Shown here piece by piece: positions 23,101 to 33,565 of a DNA stretch of 64,000 bases (position 1 is its first letter; every line of letters starts with the position of its first letter). Made by a program: the position numbers and the translations under genes. The DNA is from Eucommia ulmoides (Eukaryota > Streptophyta > Magnoliopsida > Garryales > Eucommiaceae). The DNA lies in contig CM028328.1 in NCBI GenBank assembly GCA_016647705.1, positions 4,675,311-4,739,310 of the forward strand. Direction: 5' to 3'. The notes under the pieces are model-generated. The model saw only the letters and a program-made list of their open reading frames with translations. It made no database searches and was not told the origin of the DNA.

Positions 23101-26100
23101 ACGTCTTCTTAAGTTTACCTTTCCCTCTAGTAACCCCTTGCACTTGAACTAAATCACATTTTCTCAATGGTGCATCTATTGGTCTTTTATGCACATGCCC
23201 AAATATTGAAAGAAATGAGTTGACTGCAGCAAATATTTTCTATCGTCTTATCTAGAAATTATTACATTACTTGTACTCATGGGGTATACAATGTTCACAC
23301 CAGACATAAATTTACCTGAGACTTCACCTAAGACTTATGAGTTTGCGTAATTCAGTCAATTATATTAATCTCCAAAAACATCAGGACAAATAAAACAAGT
23401 AAATAAGACTGACAGTTACCAACAAAGCGGTAAGAAGCAATGTGTAACCAATAATTGGCTGAATGACGTGAAGAGCCAAACTGTACATAAGAATCATGCA
23501 TTTAACCAAATTTGCAAATTGCAATGAATGAAATTGGCGGAAAAAATATAATACCACGGAAAAACCTCCAAGAACGCAATATTCACCCATAAACATCTAA
23601 GAGAATCTTTGACAAATAATATACTATGGAAATTAATCAATCAAATTAAACCTAATGGCAATAAATTTGAAGGATGATACTTTAGGATCCTACACGAAAG
23701 AGGAAAAGGTAAAAAAAAACTGAGAGCGAATATTAAGTGGATATGAAACTATAGTGTCAGAGCACACGAACAGGTGGAGCAGCATGGAACAAAATTTAAA
23801 AAGTTCCTAGTGAAGTTATATACTTGATGATGCCTCTGGTATTGCCCTCTGTTTTCGAAATAACTGCTTCTGCTGTTCCATTACATTCTGCTGCAGAAAT
23901 AAGGAGTTTGATGTTTGAAGCCTCTGCTGAATATCTCAATGTATAGGATTTGGAAGGTGTTGTAAACTAACCTGCTGTTGCAACTGGCTGGACTGTGATT
24001 GCATTTGTGACATCGTTTGCTGCCGTGGCTGTGATTGTGATTGTTGACCTTGGGTTGGCAACAAAGTGGCAGAGGCCTGTGGTGTTTGCTGCTGCACCGG
24101 AAGCTTAGATTGATGTTGTAGCATGTGGACAGAATGCTTGTTAGATGACATGGCAGAGTTACCAGGAGGAGTTCCAAGAAGCTGTGGTTGCTGTTGTTGC
24201 CCATTATTTTGAGGGCCCAATTGCTGCGGATGCATATTTGAAAGGTTGCTTTGCTGACCCATCATTTGCTGCAGCTGAAGATTGGATAGATTGTTTTGCT
24301 GACCTAGTAACCTCTGTTGCTGCTGTTGCTGCAACTGCATGTCAGGAATGCTGTTCTGTTGCCCCAGTAGCTGGTTCTGTTGCATGCTCGCAACATTTGG
24401 CTGTTGTCCTATCATCTGCGGTGACTGCTGCTGCTGGTGGTTAGGCAACATAGACTGCTGCTGCATCGGAGTTCGGTGTTGCCTGAGGACTGATTGGGAG
24501 GGTTGCTGAAGCATGGATTGTATCGGTTGTTGAACAGAAGACTGCTGACTCTGTTGATGACCACCAAGTGAAGCTGATTGAACCATGCTAGGCTGCATAA
24601 GGGGTTGCTGTGAAGTCGGCAACTGTGTTGGTTGTAGTAGGTTCTGCTTCTGTTGTTGTTGCAGCTGCTGTTGATGGATGTGAGATTGCATTAGGGAATG
24701 GGACATGCTTCCTGGCTGTAACTTTTGCTTCATCAGTTGCTGTTGATACTGCTGCTGGTAGAGATAATTCTGAGGATTCTGCGACTGCTGCTGTTGGGAA
24801 ACACCCTGCTGCTGCCTTCCCTGGATCTGCCCATGGGTATTGGTGAAAATGTTGGAAGACCCCTGCCCCGTTGGATTTCCTATGTTTTGAGATAACCCGG
24901 AGATGTTTTGCATGTTCTGCAAACCAGAATTCTGGCCAACCACATTTGGCATGGTACCGTGGGACAAGCTGCTAACAGGAGACAGTGCAGATGTCAAACC
25001 AGAAGAACCTTGGACTCCGGTCGATCCAACGGTATTCTGAATGTCATGGGATAATAATTGTTGGCGCTCTTGAGACTGATTTATCAGCACTGGCTGCCCT
25101 TGGTTGTTGACTTGGGATCGCATGCTCTCTGATGCTGAGAGAGAGAGACTCCATTTTCAGCCCAAAGACACTCACCAGGGAAAAATATAAAAGAAAAACA
25201 CTCCATTTTTGCCCCTCATTTCATAGCTAAACCCCACCTAACCCTAATAGACAATTACTTTTGATAAACTCAAAGCATATACGAAAGAGGAACACAATAA
25301 TCATGATTGTTCAAACATAGCAGATTGTACTAAGCAATGATGCTTCTTCTATTTCATGCATAGCACGATACTCAGAAGGAGTCGAAAGTGCAGACTTGTG
25401 GTTTTGAACATTTCTCCAATTCTAAAATGCAGATGAACCAAACTCTAAACAAGAATAAAATATATTGAATGGTAAATACTAAATGAATATTGTTGCATTA
25501 CAGAAACTCTCTCCATCCCTAGAAGATTGTCTCCTTTGACTTCAATCAAAGTTTTAGGTAGTGTTTGAATATCTTTTACTTAACCACGTTGCCCTAATTT
25601 TTATTTTTTATTTTTTTAGTTTTATAGTAAGGTGTGTCCGGGCTAGCTTACCTCACCTTGACTAATCACCTCACCAAGCGATCTTAAGGGTGCACTCCCC
25701 CACATTGGCCTGGTAGATTTAGGATTAAATTCAAGATTTAATTCTCGGAGTATTCTCCAAGACAGGCACCTCTCCTTTGCCAACAGGACTAACACCTCTC
25801 TTGGGTACCACGTTCCCAATTGGATAGTGGTCGAGAAGAGGGTTAGTTTGGTTATAAACTATGTTTGTTTAAAAAGTTGGGAAATTATTGACATCAAAAA
25901 ATGAAAGTAGGACAATTATATTGAGACGGAGGAAGTATCGTGTATAGATAAACAAAACAAAGAAATTGATGAACTTGAATTCTCACTCATATTTACCAGC
26001 ACTACAAATGATTCAAAATCAAAATTCTTCATCATCCAACTAATGGACAAACATAAATCATCTACCAAAAAATAAATTTAAAGCATATATTACTACTTTC

Positions 26101-29100
26101 ATTACATTATCATATAATCGTGTAACAAATGCTAGAAATCAAGAGGAAAGGGGGAAAAGGCCGTATGTTAAATGAAGGAAGAAGTAGTGAATTATTACAT
26201 CAAATCTTGGAAACAATCTCTCTGTATATAGGGGTAAGGCTGCGTACATCTGACCCTCCCCAAACCTTACAATGATGGGAGTCTTCATGCACCGGGTTGC
26301 CCTTTTTTATATCTCTAACAAGAACTATCTTTTTTTTTAAAAATTATTTATGTCCTAGTTTTTTGGCAAATTGGGCATAACTTTATTTCTTGGCGAATAA
26401 GAGGTGAGGCCAACCCAAATCAAAAGAGAGGATTCCTTTAAAAATTTGAGCTTCCTAGGTTTTCATAAACTACTTATTGTCATTGCTATGTGAAAATAGT
26501 AAAAACTGTTAGGCAGTATTAGTGAAGCAAGAAAACGTATTGCATGTTAGGTTGAGATAATCATAGAGGAATGCATACTACAAATGCAATGATACGACCA
26601 AACCGTAAGAGCATGCGAAACTTTTTGTACCTAGATCTGGTGGATTTTTGGCAATACTTGCAGATGGATTTAGAGAATGATTCTCCATCGAAAACATCTT
26701 AAGAGAGATTTTTTTTAAATAATCATCCTGCAATCAGAAATCACAAAATGATTATAAATCAAGTTATTCATGACATACAAGAAACTAACCATGATTCAGA
26801 ACAGAAGTTAGTCGGTTAACAAAAAAAAAAGAATAGGAGTTTTTGTAAAGCATTTATAGTAATCATTTCACTGAAGAGTACGACCAACATACATATAATC
26901 AAGAAAACCTGCATGAGGTTCATACCTGGTCCGTTGCATCACAATAAATCTTTTCCTCAAACCTTAAAGCAAGTTTCTTTAGTTCTTGCAACCAATCCTG
27001 TCCAGAGAAGGGAACATGCCTCTTCAGGGTATCCATTCTACATGAGAAAGGTAAAACTTTAATTAGCAAATATTCACATTAAACAGATATTAATCTTTGA
27101 GGAGAAATTTAAGCATAAGCCAAACTAATCTAGTTAAAGAGCTTAAAAAAAAAAAAATCCAAGGACAAGGAAATATATCATGAGAACTTGTTTCAGTTGG
27201 GCCTAAATCTAGGCAGGAAAGAAAGGTGAGTCTACAAAAATTTCAATTAAGTAGAATCAATGTTGCAAAGGGCGCTTTCTGGACTAGCCCAGAGGCAGGG
27301 CATAGTAGAAATATCCCTGGCTATGGGTGAGGCGAATGAAATGTTCCTTTAACGTAAGCCCTGGCCATAAAAATTGGACAAGGCCCAAGGCTTGGGGCGT
27401 AAGCCCTATGGTCTTTTTCATTTTTTTATTTTTATTTCAATAAATCAAATGTTATTTAAAATTAAGTTATTTTAGTTTTTAATTAAGGGTAACATTTAAA
27501 ATAACTCAACTTACTATTAGAAAATAACCCTATAATATAGTCAAGCGTCTTCATCTTCCAATCGGTGATTATATAGATTTCTCTAGCAAGGATTGAACTT
27601 GTATTTTTGCTTATTTACATTCCATTATCCTACAGAAGTTATCATTGTTTTATTTTATTAGTAACTTGATATTAAGTTTTTATATATGTTGTCCAGTTTT
27701 TCTTTTTTGCCATCTTATATTTTGTTTTCCTATTATTCGTTTTAATATGTGTATGTATTTTTTATTATTATATATTTTAAAATATTAAAATTCATATTTC
27801 ATGGGGCGGACTTACCCCCCGCCCGAGATAGGTTAAAACGCATGGCCTCGCCCCCACGCCTTTTACAACACTGAGTAGAATACAAAAAAGTAGAAGTGGT
27901 TATGCAAAATAAAATCCAAAACTTTTATATTTGTCCAACTGTCATCCGCCAAAATACAGAATGAAGTTTGACTACAATCTACAAATCACCAGACTATTGA
28001 TCAATCGACTCAATCTAGAACACATTCAGTCTTTCGCAATGATGACTATTGACTTCATCCAAGATTTACCAAGCCCTTCCAATCTATTAAGAAAATTTAG
28101 CTCATGAGCGAAAATGTCAAAAGTCTGTGGTAAATCTATAGTGTTTTAGGAAGGATTGTGATATGAACCAAGCCCATACTTGGTACAAACCAATGGTTAC
28201 AAACCCATTAGGTAGAACTCACCCTTGAAAACCGGCTTACAAGGGGAGGGTGCCTAGAGGCTTATAACCCACCAACCAATCCCATACTTAGTCGATGTGG
28301 GATCCTAACATTTCCCCACGCTTCCACAGCCGACATCCACGTCGGCCTCTTTGCCCCTCTGGCCTCTTCACCCCAGCGCAATGGTCAGCCTGCCACGTGG
28401 CATGTTGGCGTGGGGCCCGGGACCATGCTCTGATACCAATTGATACGAACTAAGCCCATACTTGGTACGAACCAATGGTTACAAACCCACTAGGTAGAAC
28501 TCACTCTTGAAAACCGGCTTACAAGGGGAGGGTGCCTAGAGGCTTATAACCCACCAACCAATCCCATACTTAGTCGATGTAGGATCCTAACAGATTGTTG
28601 GTTCTTTGGTAGGGAAGAAGCCCCGAAAGAATTCAGGCTTCACTTGAAATGGCAATCTTAAGGAACTTTAGTTTTACCCTAACCAATACGTGCACATTGA
28701 AGAGAAAGTTGTACCAGTCCATTATGCCAACCTTACAGAAGAATCAATTTAATGTATCTTAAGCCTCGGAAGAGAGTAATGTTCAATATATCTACCTAAA
28801 ACCAAGACAATTTTTACAACTAAAACCTGCCCCCAAAATAAGACTAGAATAAGTTCAGTTAACTATACTACTCATTCATTGAACAACATCAGATAAGCCG
28901 GAAGACAAGAGATCAGCCATACTGTTGAGGTGTAATGAAAAACTGCCAAAGGTTGGGTCGAGTGGGCTTTGCAAATGGGTCGAGAAGGCACAGGGTACAA
29001 AGATTGCACAAATTATATTGATGCCTTGGGAGATTTATGAGGCAATGGATAGGGCTAAACATGCCATAGCTAAATCCTTTAATTAGGAGCAGAAAATATT

Positions 29101-32074
29101 GGCCACCATTTTGAAATAATTGACACAAGATGGGAAGTTCAATTACATCATTTGTTGCATGCAGCTCATCTCAGTTCTATCTAAATCTTAAGCTCTTTTA
29201 TACTAATGAAAACAATGTGCAAGTTAATGAAATGATGACAGGTATGTATCAATGCATAGAAAAATTGGTCCCAAGCATTGAACTACAAGATAAGATTACT
29301 CAAGAATTGGCTATTTATTCAAAACGTGAAGGGTTATTTGGTATACAAATGACAATTAGGCAAAGATCGTCAAAGGCTCCAGGAAATGAACACTAAGCCC
29401 CACAAACTTAGCAGGTGAACTAGAAATTTAATAATTTAAGTTCATACTAATTGATTATCCTTTAAAAGAAGTTTGCTAATTATTTCTACTTGAATGGTGG
29501 ACTTCGTATAGTTTTTCAACTCCAAATTTGTATATGTTAGCCATTAAAGTTCTTTGCTTAACTTGTAGTGCATGAAGATGTGAGTGAAACTAAAGTGTAT
29601 TTGAGCATGTAAGAAAAAAATTCAAATCCAGAAAGTATAACTTGTCGTCTTGTCTAACAAACTAGGTCGTTGCCTGTTGGAGTGTGTTGGTATTGAAGTT
29701 TCAAAGTTTTTATTGACTTATTTACAAGTTCATAACAAGAGAAATAGACTAGAACATAGCAGCATAAATAATTTGATGTTTGGAAAGAACAATAGATCAC
29801 TTCAACACCATCATGATTTGCGCAACATCATCAATCCAATATCTTTGGATAACGTTGACAAAAAAAATGAGTTGCTAACTGGGACGGTAGATGGAGATTA
29901 TGACGAAGATGATGAGCTTTTTTTTTACGGGTTGATGACACTTGGACATGAGGTGACGTTGCTATAGCAACTGTAGAAGAAAATAGTGTAAAAACCACAA
30001 CATCAAGTTCAAGGGTGACTACCAGTTGACTTTAACTTATCGACAAGGAAGAATTAGGTTCAGATGATACCGAAGAAGAAAATGTGGTAGGATACAAATC
30101 TAATGATTCTTACGATGATGATCAATGCTTAGGATTGATGATGGTGACATTTTGATTTTTAGAGTTTATTTTGTTTGATTGAATGTCGTTTTTTCTTTTC
30201 CAGATATTCCCGTTAACTTTAAACAGTAGAGCTTATGTTTGTAAAATTTTAAAATTATCAGCATTTTGTTGGATGTTTATGTCTATTAGCAGATATAACT
30301 TAGATTATGTTGAATACAAATATTCAGAAGGTAAAGAGCACATATTTTAAGCATTTTGTTGTCTTAGTACATCTTGCTTCAATAAATCATGCACCTCGCC
30401 TTGTGTCTTGGCCCCACGGGACCTTTTGCACCTCGGTGCACCTTGCACCTTATGCCAACCAACCATTATAATGTGAAGTAATGAAAAACTTCAATTGGCA
30501 AGTATAAAAACCAAAAAATATGGAATGCACAACCTTGTTCTTCCTTTACCTAAATAAAAGAACAGCAAAATTGGTCTACATAGTTCACTTGCCAATCATG
30601 GGTAGTGATTGAATCTAAAAATAGCATTAACACACTGTTTATTTTAAGTACGCCACCCTTCGAGTTCAATCTCAACTTGAGATAACAGTAGTTAATAGAC
30701 CGAAAAAAAAAATGAGAATTTTTATAATCCTCTAAGCTAAATGAGGATAAACCACACCACCAATGACCAAAAGTTACTTCCGCCAAGATTATACGCAGGA
30801 AATACACACCTCCCACTAGGGCTGGCAAAATGGGTTATTACACGAAACCATCACAAAAATTATTGGGCACGAGTTTAGTTTATCTGGTAACGGGACGTTA
30901 TCGCGTCGGACACGATAAACAAGATAAGAAACAAGTTGAATTTCGGGCTTACCTGATAATCCGATATGTGGCACGAATGACACAATAATAACAATTCGGG
31001 TGTTTAGGTTACGCAATAGGAAAGACATAATAGGTCACACGATAATTTTATGAATTATTTTTGAAATAAAGTATACTAATAAATATTTCTAAACATTCCA
31101 TAAATTTATTTAATATTACAGTTTAGTCCATATTATATATATTAGTGTTACTAATCTTTTCTCAAACCTAATTTACAATATGAATTATGAAATTGTTGGC
31201 AATTATTTTAAGACTTTGCATATTTGGTAGTTGTTCATGTGAATGTTGTTTGAGAAGTTCCATTACATTGGTGTTTTTTTTTTTTTTTGTTCCATTCTAT
31301 TCATGGGTTTTATTTTTCCCTTTTTTTTTTTTATATTTGTTTGGTTTATTTTTCTTGAAGTTGTATAATGTTTTGTTCTTTTATAAATTGTTATAACTGG
31401 TCTTTAATGTGTAATGAGTTAAACATGTCTTTATTGTACCATGATATCTAATTGTGTCGTGTCAACAGTCCATGTTATCATGTAACACCATAAATTATCA
31501 TGTTATGTCAATCCAATAAATTTCGTGTTATTGTGTAACATGATAAATTATCGTGTTGAGAATTGAGATTGTGTCATGATATCTTATTGTGTCATTGTTA
31601 ATATTCCATGATATCATGTAACACCATAAATTATCGTGTAGTGTCTACCCAATAAGTTTTATATTATTGTGTAACATGATAAATTATCATGTCATATCGT
31701 GTCAACCCGATAAATTTAGGTATCGTATTCGTGTTCATTTATGTTTGACACGATAATTTATCGTGTCGTGTCCACCAATCCTACCTCCCACCAATGCCAA
31801 GCTTAAAAACCAAAGTCAATAGTGTTGAAATTTGCGTACAACAATTCCATTCAATCCTTCTCACACTTTCGTCAGAAGAATCAAATAATTATTCATTCCT
31901 AAACACACACACACACAAAAAAAAAAAATCAAAGAAAGGATGTATGGATCGTGTATGGATGTTGATTATATGATATGACACCAGGATTAAATTGGATTAG
32001 AAAATTTACATCTTATTCACAATCCTCTGTCGTGAATCATGTTGCAGCTGGATCCTCCAGTCACCATTGTCCAT
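17105..32074 (-). CDS. MED15A: Mediator subunit MED15a-like coactivator (KIX domain, Q-rich), frame interrupted
   Basis: MED15 is a tail subunit of the Mediator complex linking activators to RNA polymerase II. Exons (minus): 32074-32010, 27037-26926, 26727-26631, 25134-23824, 22618-22548, 21432-21358, 21220-19928, 19826-19485, 18940-18740, 18653-18565, 17312-17105. All ten introns are GT-AG and every junction keeps frame over 1,287 codons. KIX domain: codons 1 to about 80 ([39 protein letters not shown]). Codons about 95-530 and 600-900 are Gln-rich. [39 protein letters not shown] and the C-terminal [18 protein letters not shown] match plant MED15a in order. Two anomalies: the ancestral start is out of frame by one base (see 32082-32126), and codon 491 (23938-23936) is TGA where relatives have Arg or Gln. 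It could be a damaged paralogue, a gene rescued by splicing, or an assembly error. Confidence 0.92.
17930..18320 (-). mobile_element. LTR-like remnant in MED15 intron 10
   Basis: A GC-richer block with CACCTATAAATACTGACACG (a TATA-like box) then GATCTGACCAAGTACGCTC resembles the U3/R part of plant LTRs. No paired end or target duplication was found, so limits and family are uncertain. The box reads on the plus strand. Confidence 0.35.
22018..22250. repeat. Tandem repeat in MED15 intron 5
   Basis: AATGTAACAAARGGGTATTTT-like units begin at 22018, 22094, 22171 and 22232 (spacings 76, 77, 61) and carry TTATAATTGTAACT between them. Imperfect; old. Confidence 0.75.
22960..23200 (-). mobile_element. 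RTE-type LINE 3' end in MED15 intron 4
   Basis: On the minus strand, residues such as [20 protein letters not shown], then [18 protein letters not shown] and a stop, match the C terminus of plant RTE LINE polyproteins. The stop is followed by GTAGCCGACCC, then GGGACAAAGGC, then (TTG)n (CAA repeats at 22965-22982 on the plus strand), the usual RTE tail. It is a 5'-truncated copy of about 240 bp, as expected from incomplete reverse transcription, in the same orientation as MED15. Confidence 0.85.
25630..25850 (-). mobile_element. SINE-like repeat, family P, in MED15 intron 3
   Basis: On the minus strand it ends GTGATTAGTCAAGGTGAGGT, then AAGCTAGCCCGGACACACC and an A-rich tail. Short relatives of this end occur near 60850 (GCGCACCTCGACTAATCAC on the plus strand) and 63920 (GCACACCTCGACAAATCAT). 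The phrase is a widespread plant short repeat, probably a SINE. The 5' limit is approximate. Confidence 0.5.
26225..26312 (+). mobile_element. Au-type SINE 3' part in MED15 intron 3
   Basis: GGTAAGGCTGCGTACATCTG, then ACCCTCCCCAAACCTTACAA and GCACCGGGTTGCCCTTTTTT are the conserved 3' region of Au SINEs. The tRNA-like head is missing. Antisense to MED15. Confidence 0.82.
27258..27873. mobile_element. hAT-type MITE, 616 bp, exact 8-bp duplication, in MED15 intron 1
   Basis: Starts CAATGTTGCAAAGGGCG and ends CGCCTTTTACAACACTG, inverted ends with 14 of 17 matching. It is flanked on both sides by agtagaat (27250-27257 and 27874-27881). The subterminal regions are rich in GCGTAAGCCC- and GGCGGACTT-like words, and the centre is AT-rich. 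No transposase. Its ends resemble those of Ac-like hAT elements. Confidence 0.92.
28159..28592 (-). mobile_element. TRIM (miniature LTR retrotransposon), structurally complete
   Basis: Two 152-bp direct terminal repeats (28159-28310 and 28441-28592) differ at six sites, all transitions (about 4%). Read on the minus strand they begin TGTTAGGATCC and end in CA. A 130-bp interior has a primer-binding site TGGTATCAGAGC (initiator tRNA-Met complement, 28427-28438), three bases inside the 5' repeat, and a purine tract GTGGGGAAA next to the 3' repeat. The 5-bp target duplication gattg flanks both sides. No coding capacity, as usual for TRIMs, which move with enzymes from other elements. It looks whole and fairly young. 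Confidence 0.93.
28905..30460 (+). mobile_element. Decayed hAT (Ac-like) transposase region in MED15 intron 1
   Basis: Several plus-strand frames carry pieces of the hAT transposase C-terminal half in the right order: [14 protein letters not shown] (near 29040), [20 protein letters not shown] with [20 protein letters not shown] (29235-29385), then a gap, then [20 protein letters not shown] with [12 protein letters not shown] (29725-29860) and acidic Asp/Glu-rich tail pieces to about 30120. Stops and frame changes separate them, and the WSxF-type segment between the second and third pieces is missing. The right side (GCACCTCGGTGCACCTTGCA, near 30430) resembles the subterminal repeats of Ac-like elements. 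A pseudogene, antisense to MED15. Confidence 0.82.
30817..31783. mobile_element. hAT-type non-autonomous element, 967 bp, exact 8-bp duplication, in MED15 intron 1
   Basis: Starts TAGGGCTGGCAAAATGGG and ends GTCCACCAATCCTA. It is flanked on both sides by cctcccac (30809-30816 and 31784-31791), a perfect 8-bp hAT-size duplication. The interior has many CACGATAA/TTATCGTG words and a roughly 140-bp unit repeated twice on the right. No transposase found. Confidence 0.9.
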
Positions 32075-32081
32075 CGTCGGC

Positions 32082-32126
32082 TCACCAGTCGCCACCCTGA
32101 TCAGACCTCCAATTACTCGTATACAT
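32082..32126 (-). CDS. Ancestral MED15 N terminus, now a 14-codon upstream ORF
   Basis: ATG at 32126 opens MYTSNWRSDQGGDW and stops at TGA 32084-32082. The first twelve residues align with the usual plant MED15a start (M-D-T-N-N-W-R-P-x-Q-G-G). One extra base then throws the reading out of frame, and only seven bases after the stop the next ATG (32074) resumes the conserved [11 protein letters not shown]. As it stands, translation would need leaky scanning or reinitiation to make the KIX-containing protein. Confidence 0.8.
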   Translation of the reverse strand: MYTSNWRSDQGGDW

Positions 32127-32459
32127 CAATTACTGGCGATCGCACAAAGCCGAATTTTCGCTGTAATTAACGAAAAATATCTTTAAAAAGAACTCAAGGA
32201 AAGACTGAAATAGAGGTGACGGGGTTTGCGGAGGCGACGATGGTGGTTTAGGGCTTAGGCCTGTAACGGTTATGGCTGCTATGGCGAAGATGATCGCTTT
32301 AAATTTAGGTCGGTGGCGACGGCGATTTAAGACGTTGGCTGCAGCGACCGCCAAGTAGTATTAATGGGGCGGGCAGGTCGGATTTGAGGGGATTTCATGG
32401 CCGAATCGAACTAGGTTTGCGGGGCCCATAGGCCTAAACAAATTTTTAAATAATTAATA
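32127..32459 (-). promoter_or_regulatory. MED15 5' UTR and proximal promoter
   Basis: GC-rich compared with its surroundings. On the minus strand: AGGCCTATGGGCCCC (32421-32435) contains TGGGCC site II and GGCCTA elements, and CCCTAAACC (32245-32253) is a telobox. Site II plus telobox is typical of broadly expressed plant genes. No clear TATA box. A MITE starts at 32460, so upstream control is confined or interrupted. Confidence 0.5.
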
Positions 32460-32726
32460 GAGGTTTTTGGAATTTGCACCGACTAAAGTTTTATGATGAT
32501 GTCACTTTTAATTTAATCGTGTTAAATTCTGAAAAATTTTTATTGTATTAAGTGAGTTTAAACTAATAATTTTATTTGAAAATAAGTTATTTGTCAAACA
32601 CAAAATCATACACATATGTGAATTCCATCGTACAAATGACGGAATGACTGACTTGACACGATTTGAATACTTTAAGAATTAATGTATTCAAATTGAAAAG
32701 GGAGGGATACAAAGTGCAAAACACTC
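32460..32726. mobile_element. Mutator-type MITE, family M1, copy 3, in the MED15 upstream region
   Basis: Starts GAGGTTTTTGGAATTTGCAC and ends AAGTGCAAAACACTC. It is flanked by taattaata on both sides (32451-32459 and 32727-32735), a perfect 9-bp duplication. Shares internal phrases with the copies at 2113 and 4639 (GACTTGACACGATTTG, ATTCAAATTGAAAAG). Confidence 0.92.
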
Positions 32727-33045
32727 TAATTAATACATCTTATACTTAGTCGTGTTATTAAATTACTAGAATTATAATCCAGAATAGAAAGAAAAATAGT
32801 TGATGTATAATAACTAAATAAATGAAAACAGAATACTTATTGTGTAATAACAAGAAACAGATGTACCAGAAGAGAAGATCGAAGCAATCGGTTGATGATT
32901 TATCCTTAAAATAGATTTCTCTCCCGCGAGGTGCTTACGATTGAATGAGCACCTGCTTCTCAAGATACAACGATTAGACTTCTACTGGTACCAGCACTAG
33001 AAGCTAGAAGCCGGACGAACAAGAGAAGTGTAGAATTCTCTAAAA

Positions 33046-33565
33046 AACAAGAACAACATAGATCATAGAACACGCTGACACATTAATAAACAATCCTCTA
33101 AAGTTTGAACCCTTGGCTTTCTCATCTCTTCGCCTTCTATCTCGGTTTTCAATCTCGAAACCTTAACTATCTGCGGCAATGGCTTCCTTCTTCAGTTACG
33201 CCCAACAGCCACCACATAACTCCCTCAGCTATGACCTTAACTCCGTCCCAACTCTGTCATCCTTCGTTGGCTAATATTAGACAGAAAAATAAGGGAAAAG
33301 TTGGAAGAAATCTGAGATGGGTTTGAGAGAGGAACTAAGGAACACAAACGAGCCAGCATTTTTTTGCAAGAGGTTAGGGTTTTTTGGGGGAAATATTCAT
33401 ACCAGTGGGGGGAATAGTGAAAAATCAGACAGTTCGAAGAGAACTGGAATGATTCGATGGTTCGACAGTTAAACTGGTTTTAGGGGTAAAATGATTCTTT
33501 GTGGTTTTCCGGATAGAAATTTGAGCCGGTTGAACCGGCCGGTCTGGTTTGGTTTTTAAAACATT
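33046..33565. mobile_element. Inserted fragment with a hAT-like end within the first LTR
   Basis: About 515 bp here are absent from the two other LTR copies, which read AAGAACAATAGAAGAAG straight through. The right end on the minus strand reads CAATGTTTTAAAAACC, then AGACCGGCCGGTTCAACCGG, a common end of plant hAT-like MITEs. The left end is not defined. Confidence 0.5.

Noticed and set aside
22994-23194. Independent 66-residue gene in MED15 intron 4
   Set aside because: It is the end of an RTE LINE polyprotein followed by the typical TTG tail.
23927-23971. Calling the 45-nt GT-AG segment an ordinary intron of MED15
   Set aside because: Its sequence aligns with coding residues in relatives and it is shorter than usual plant introns; kept as a possible exitron only.
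28159-28592. Cassandra-type TRIM with a 5S rRNA-like LTR
   Set aside because: I see no 5S-like internal promoter or 5S sequence in the 152-bp terminal repeats.
29650-29967. Intact small gene on the plus strand
   Set aside because: Its residues match the C-terminal part of hAT transposases and it is flanked by other broken transposase pieces.
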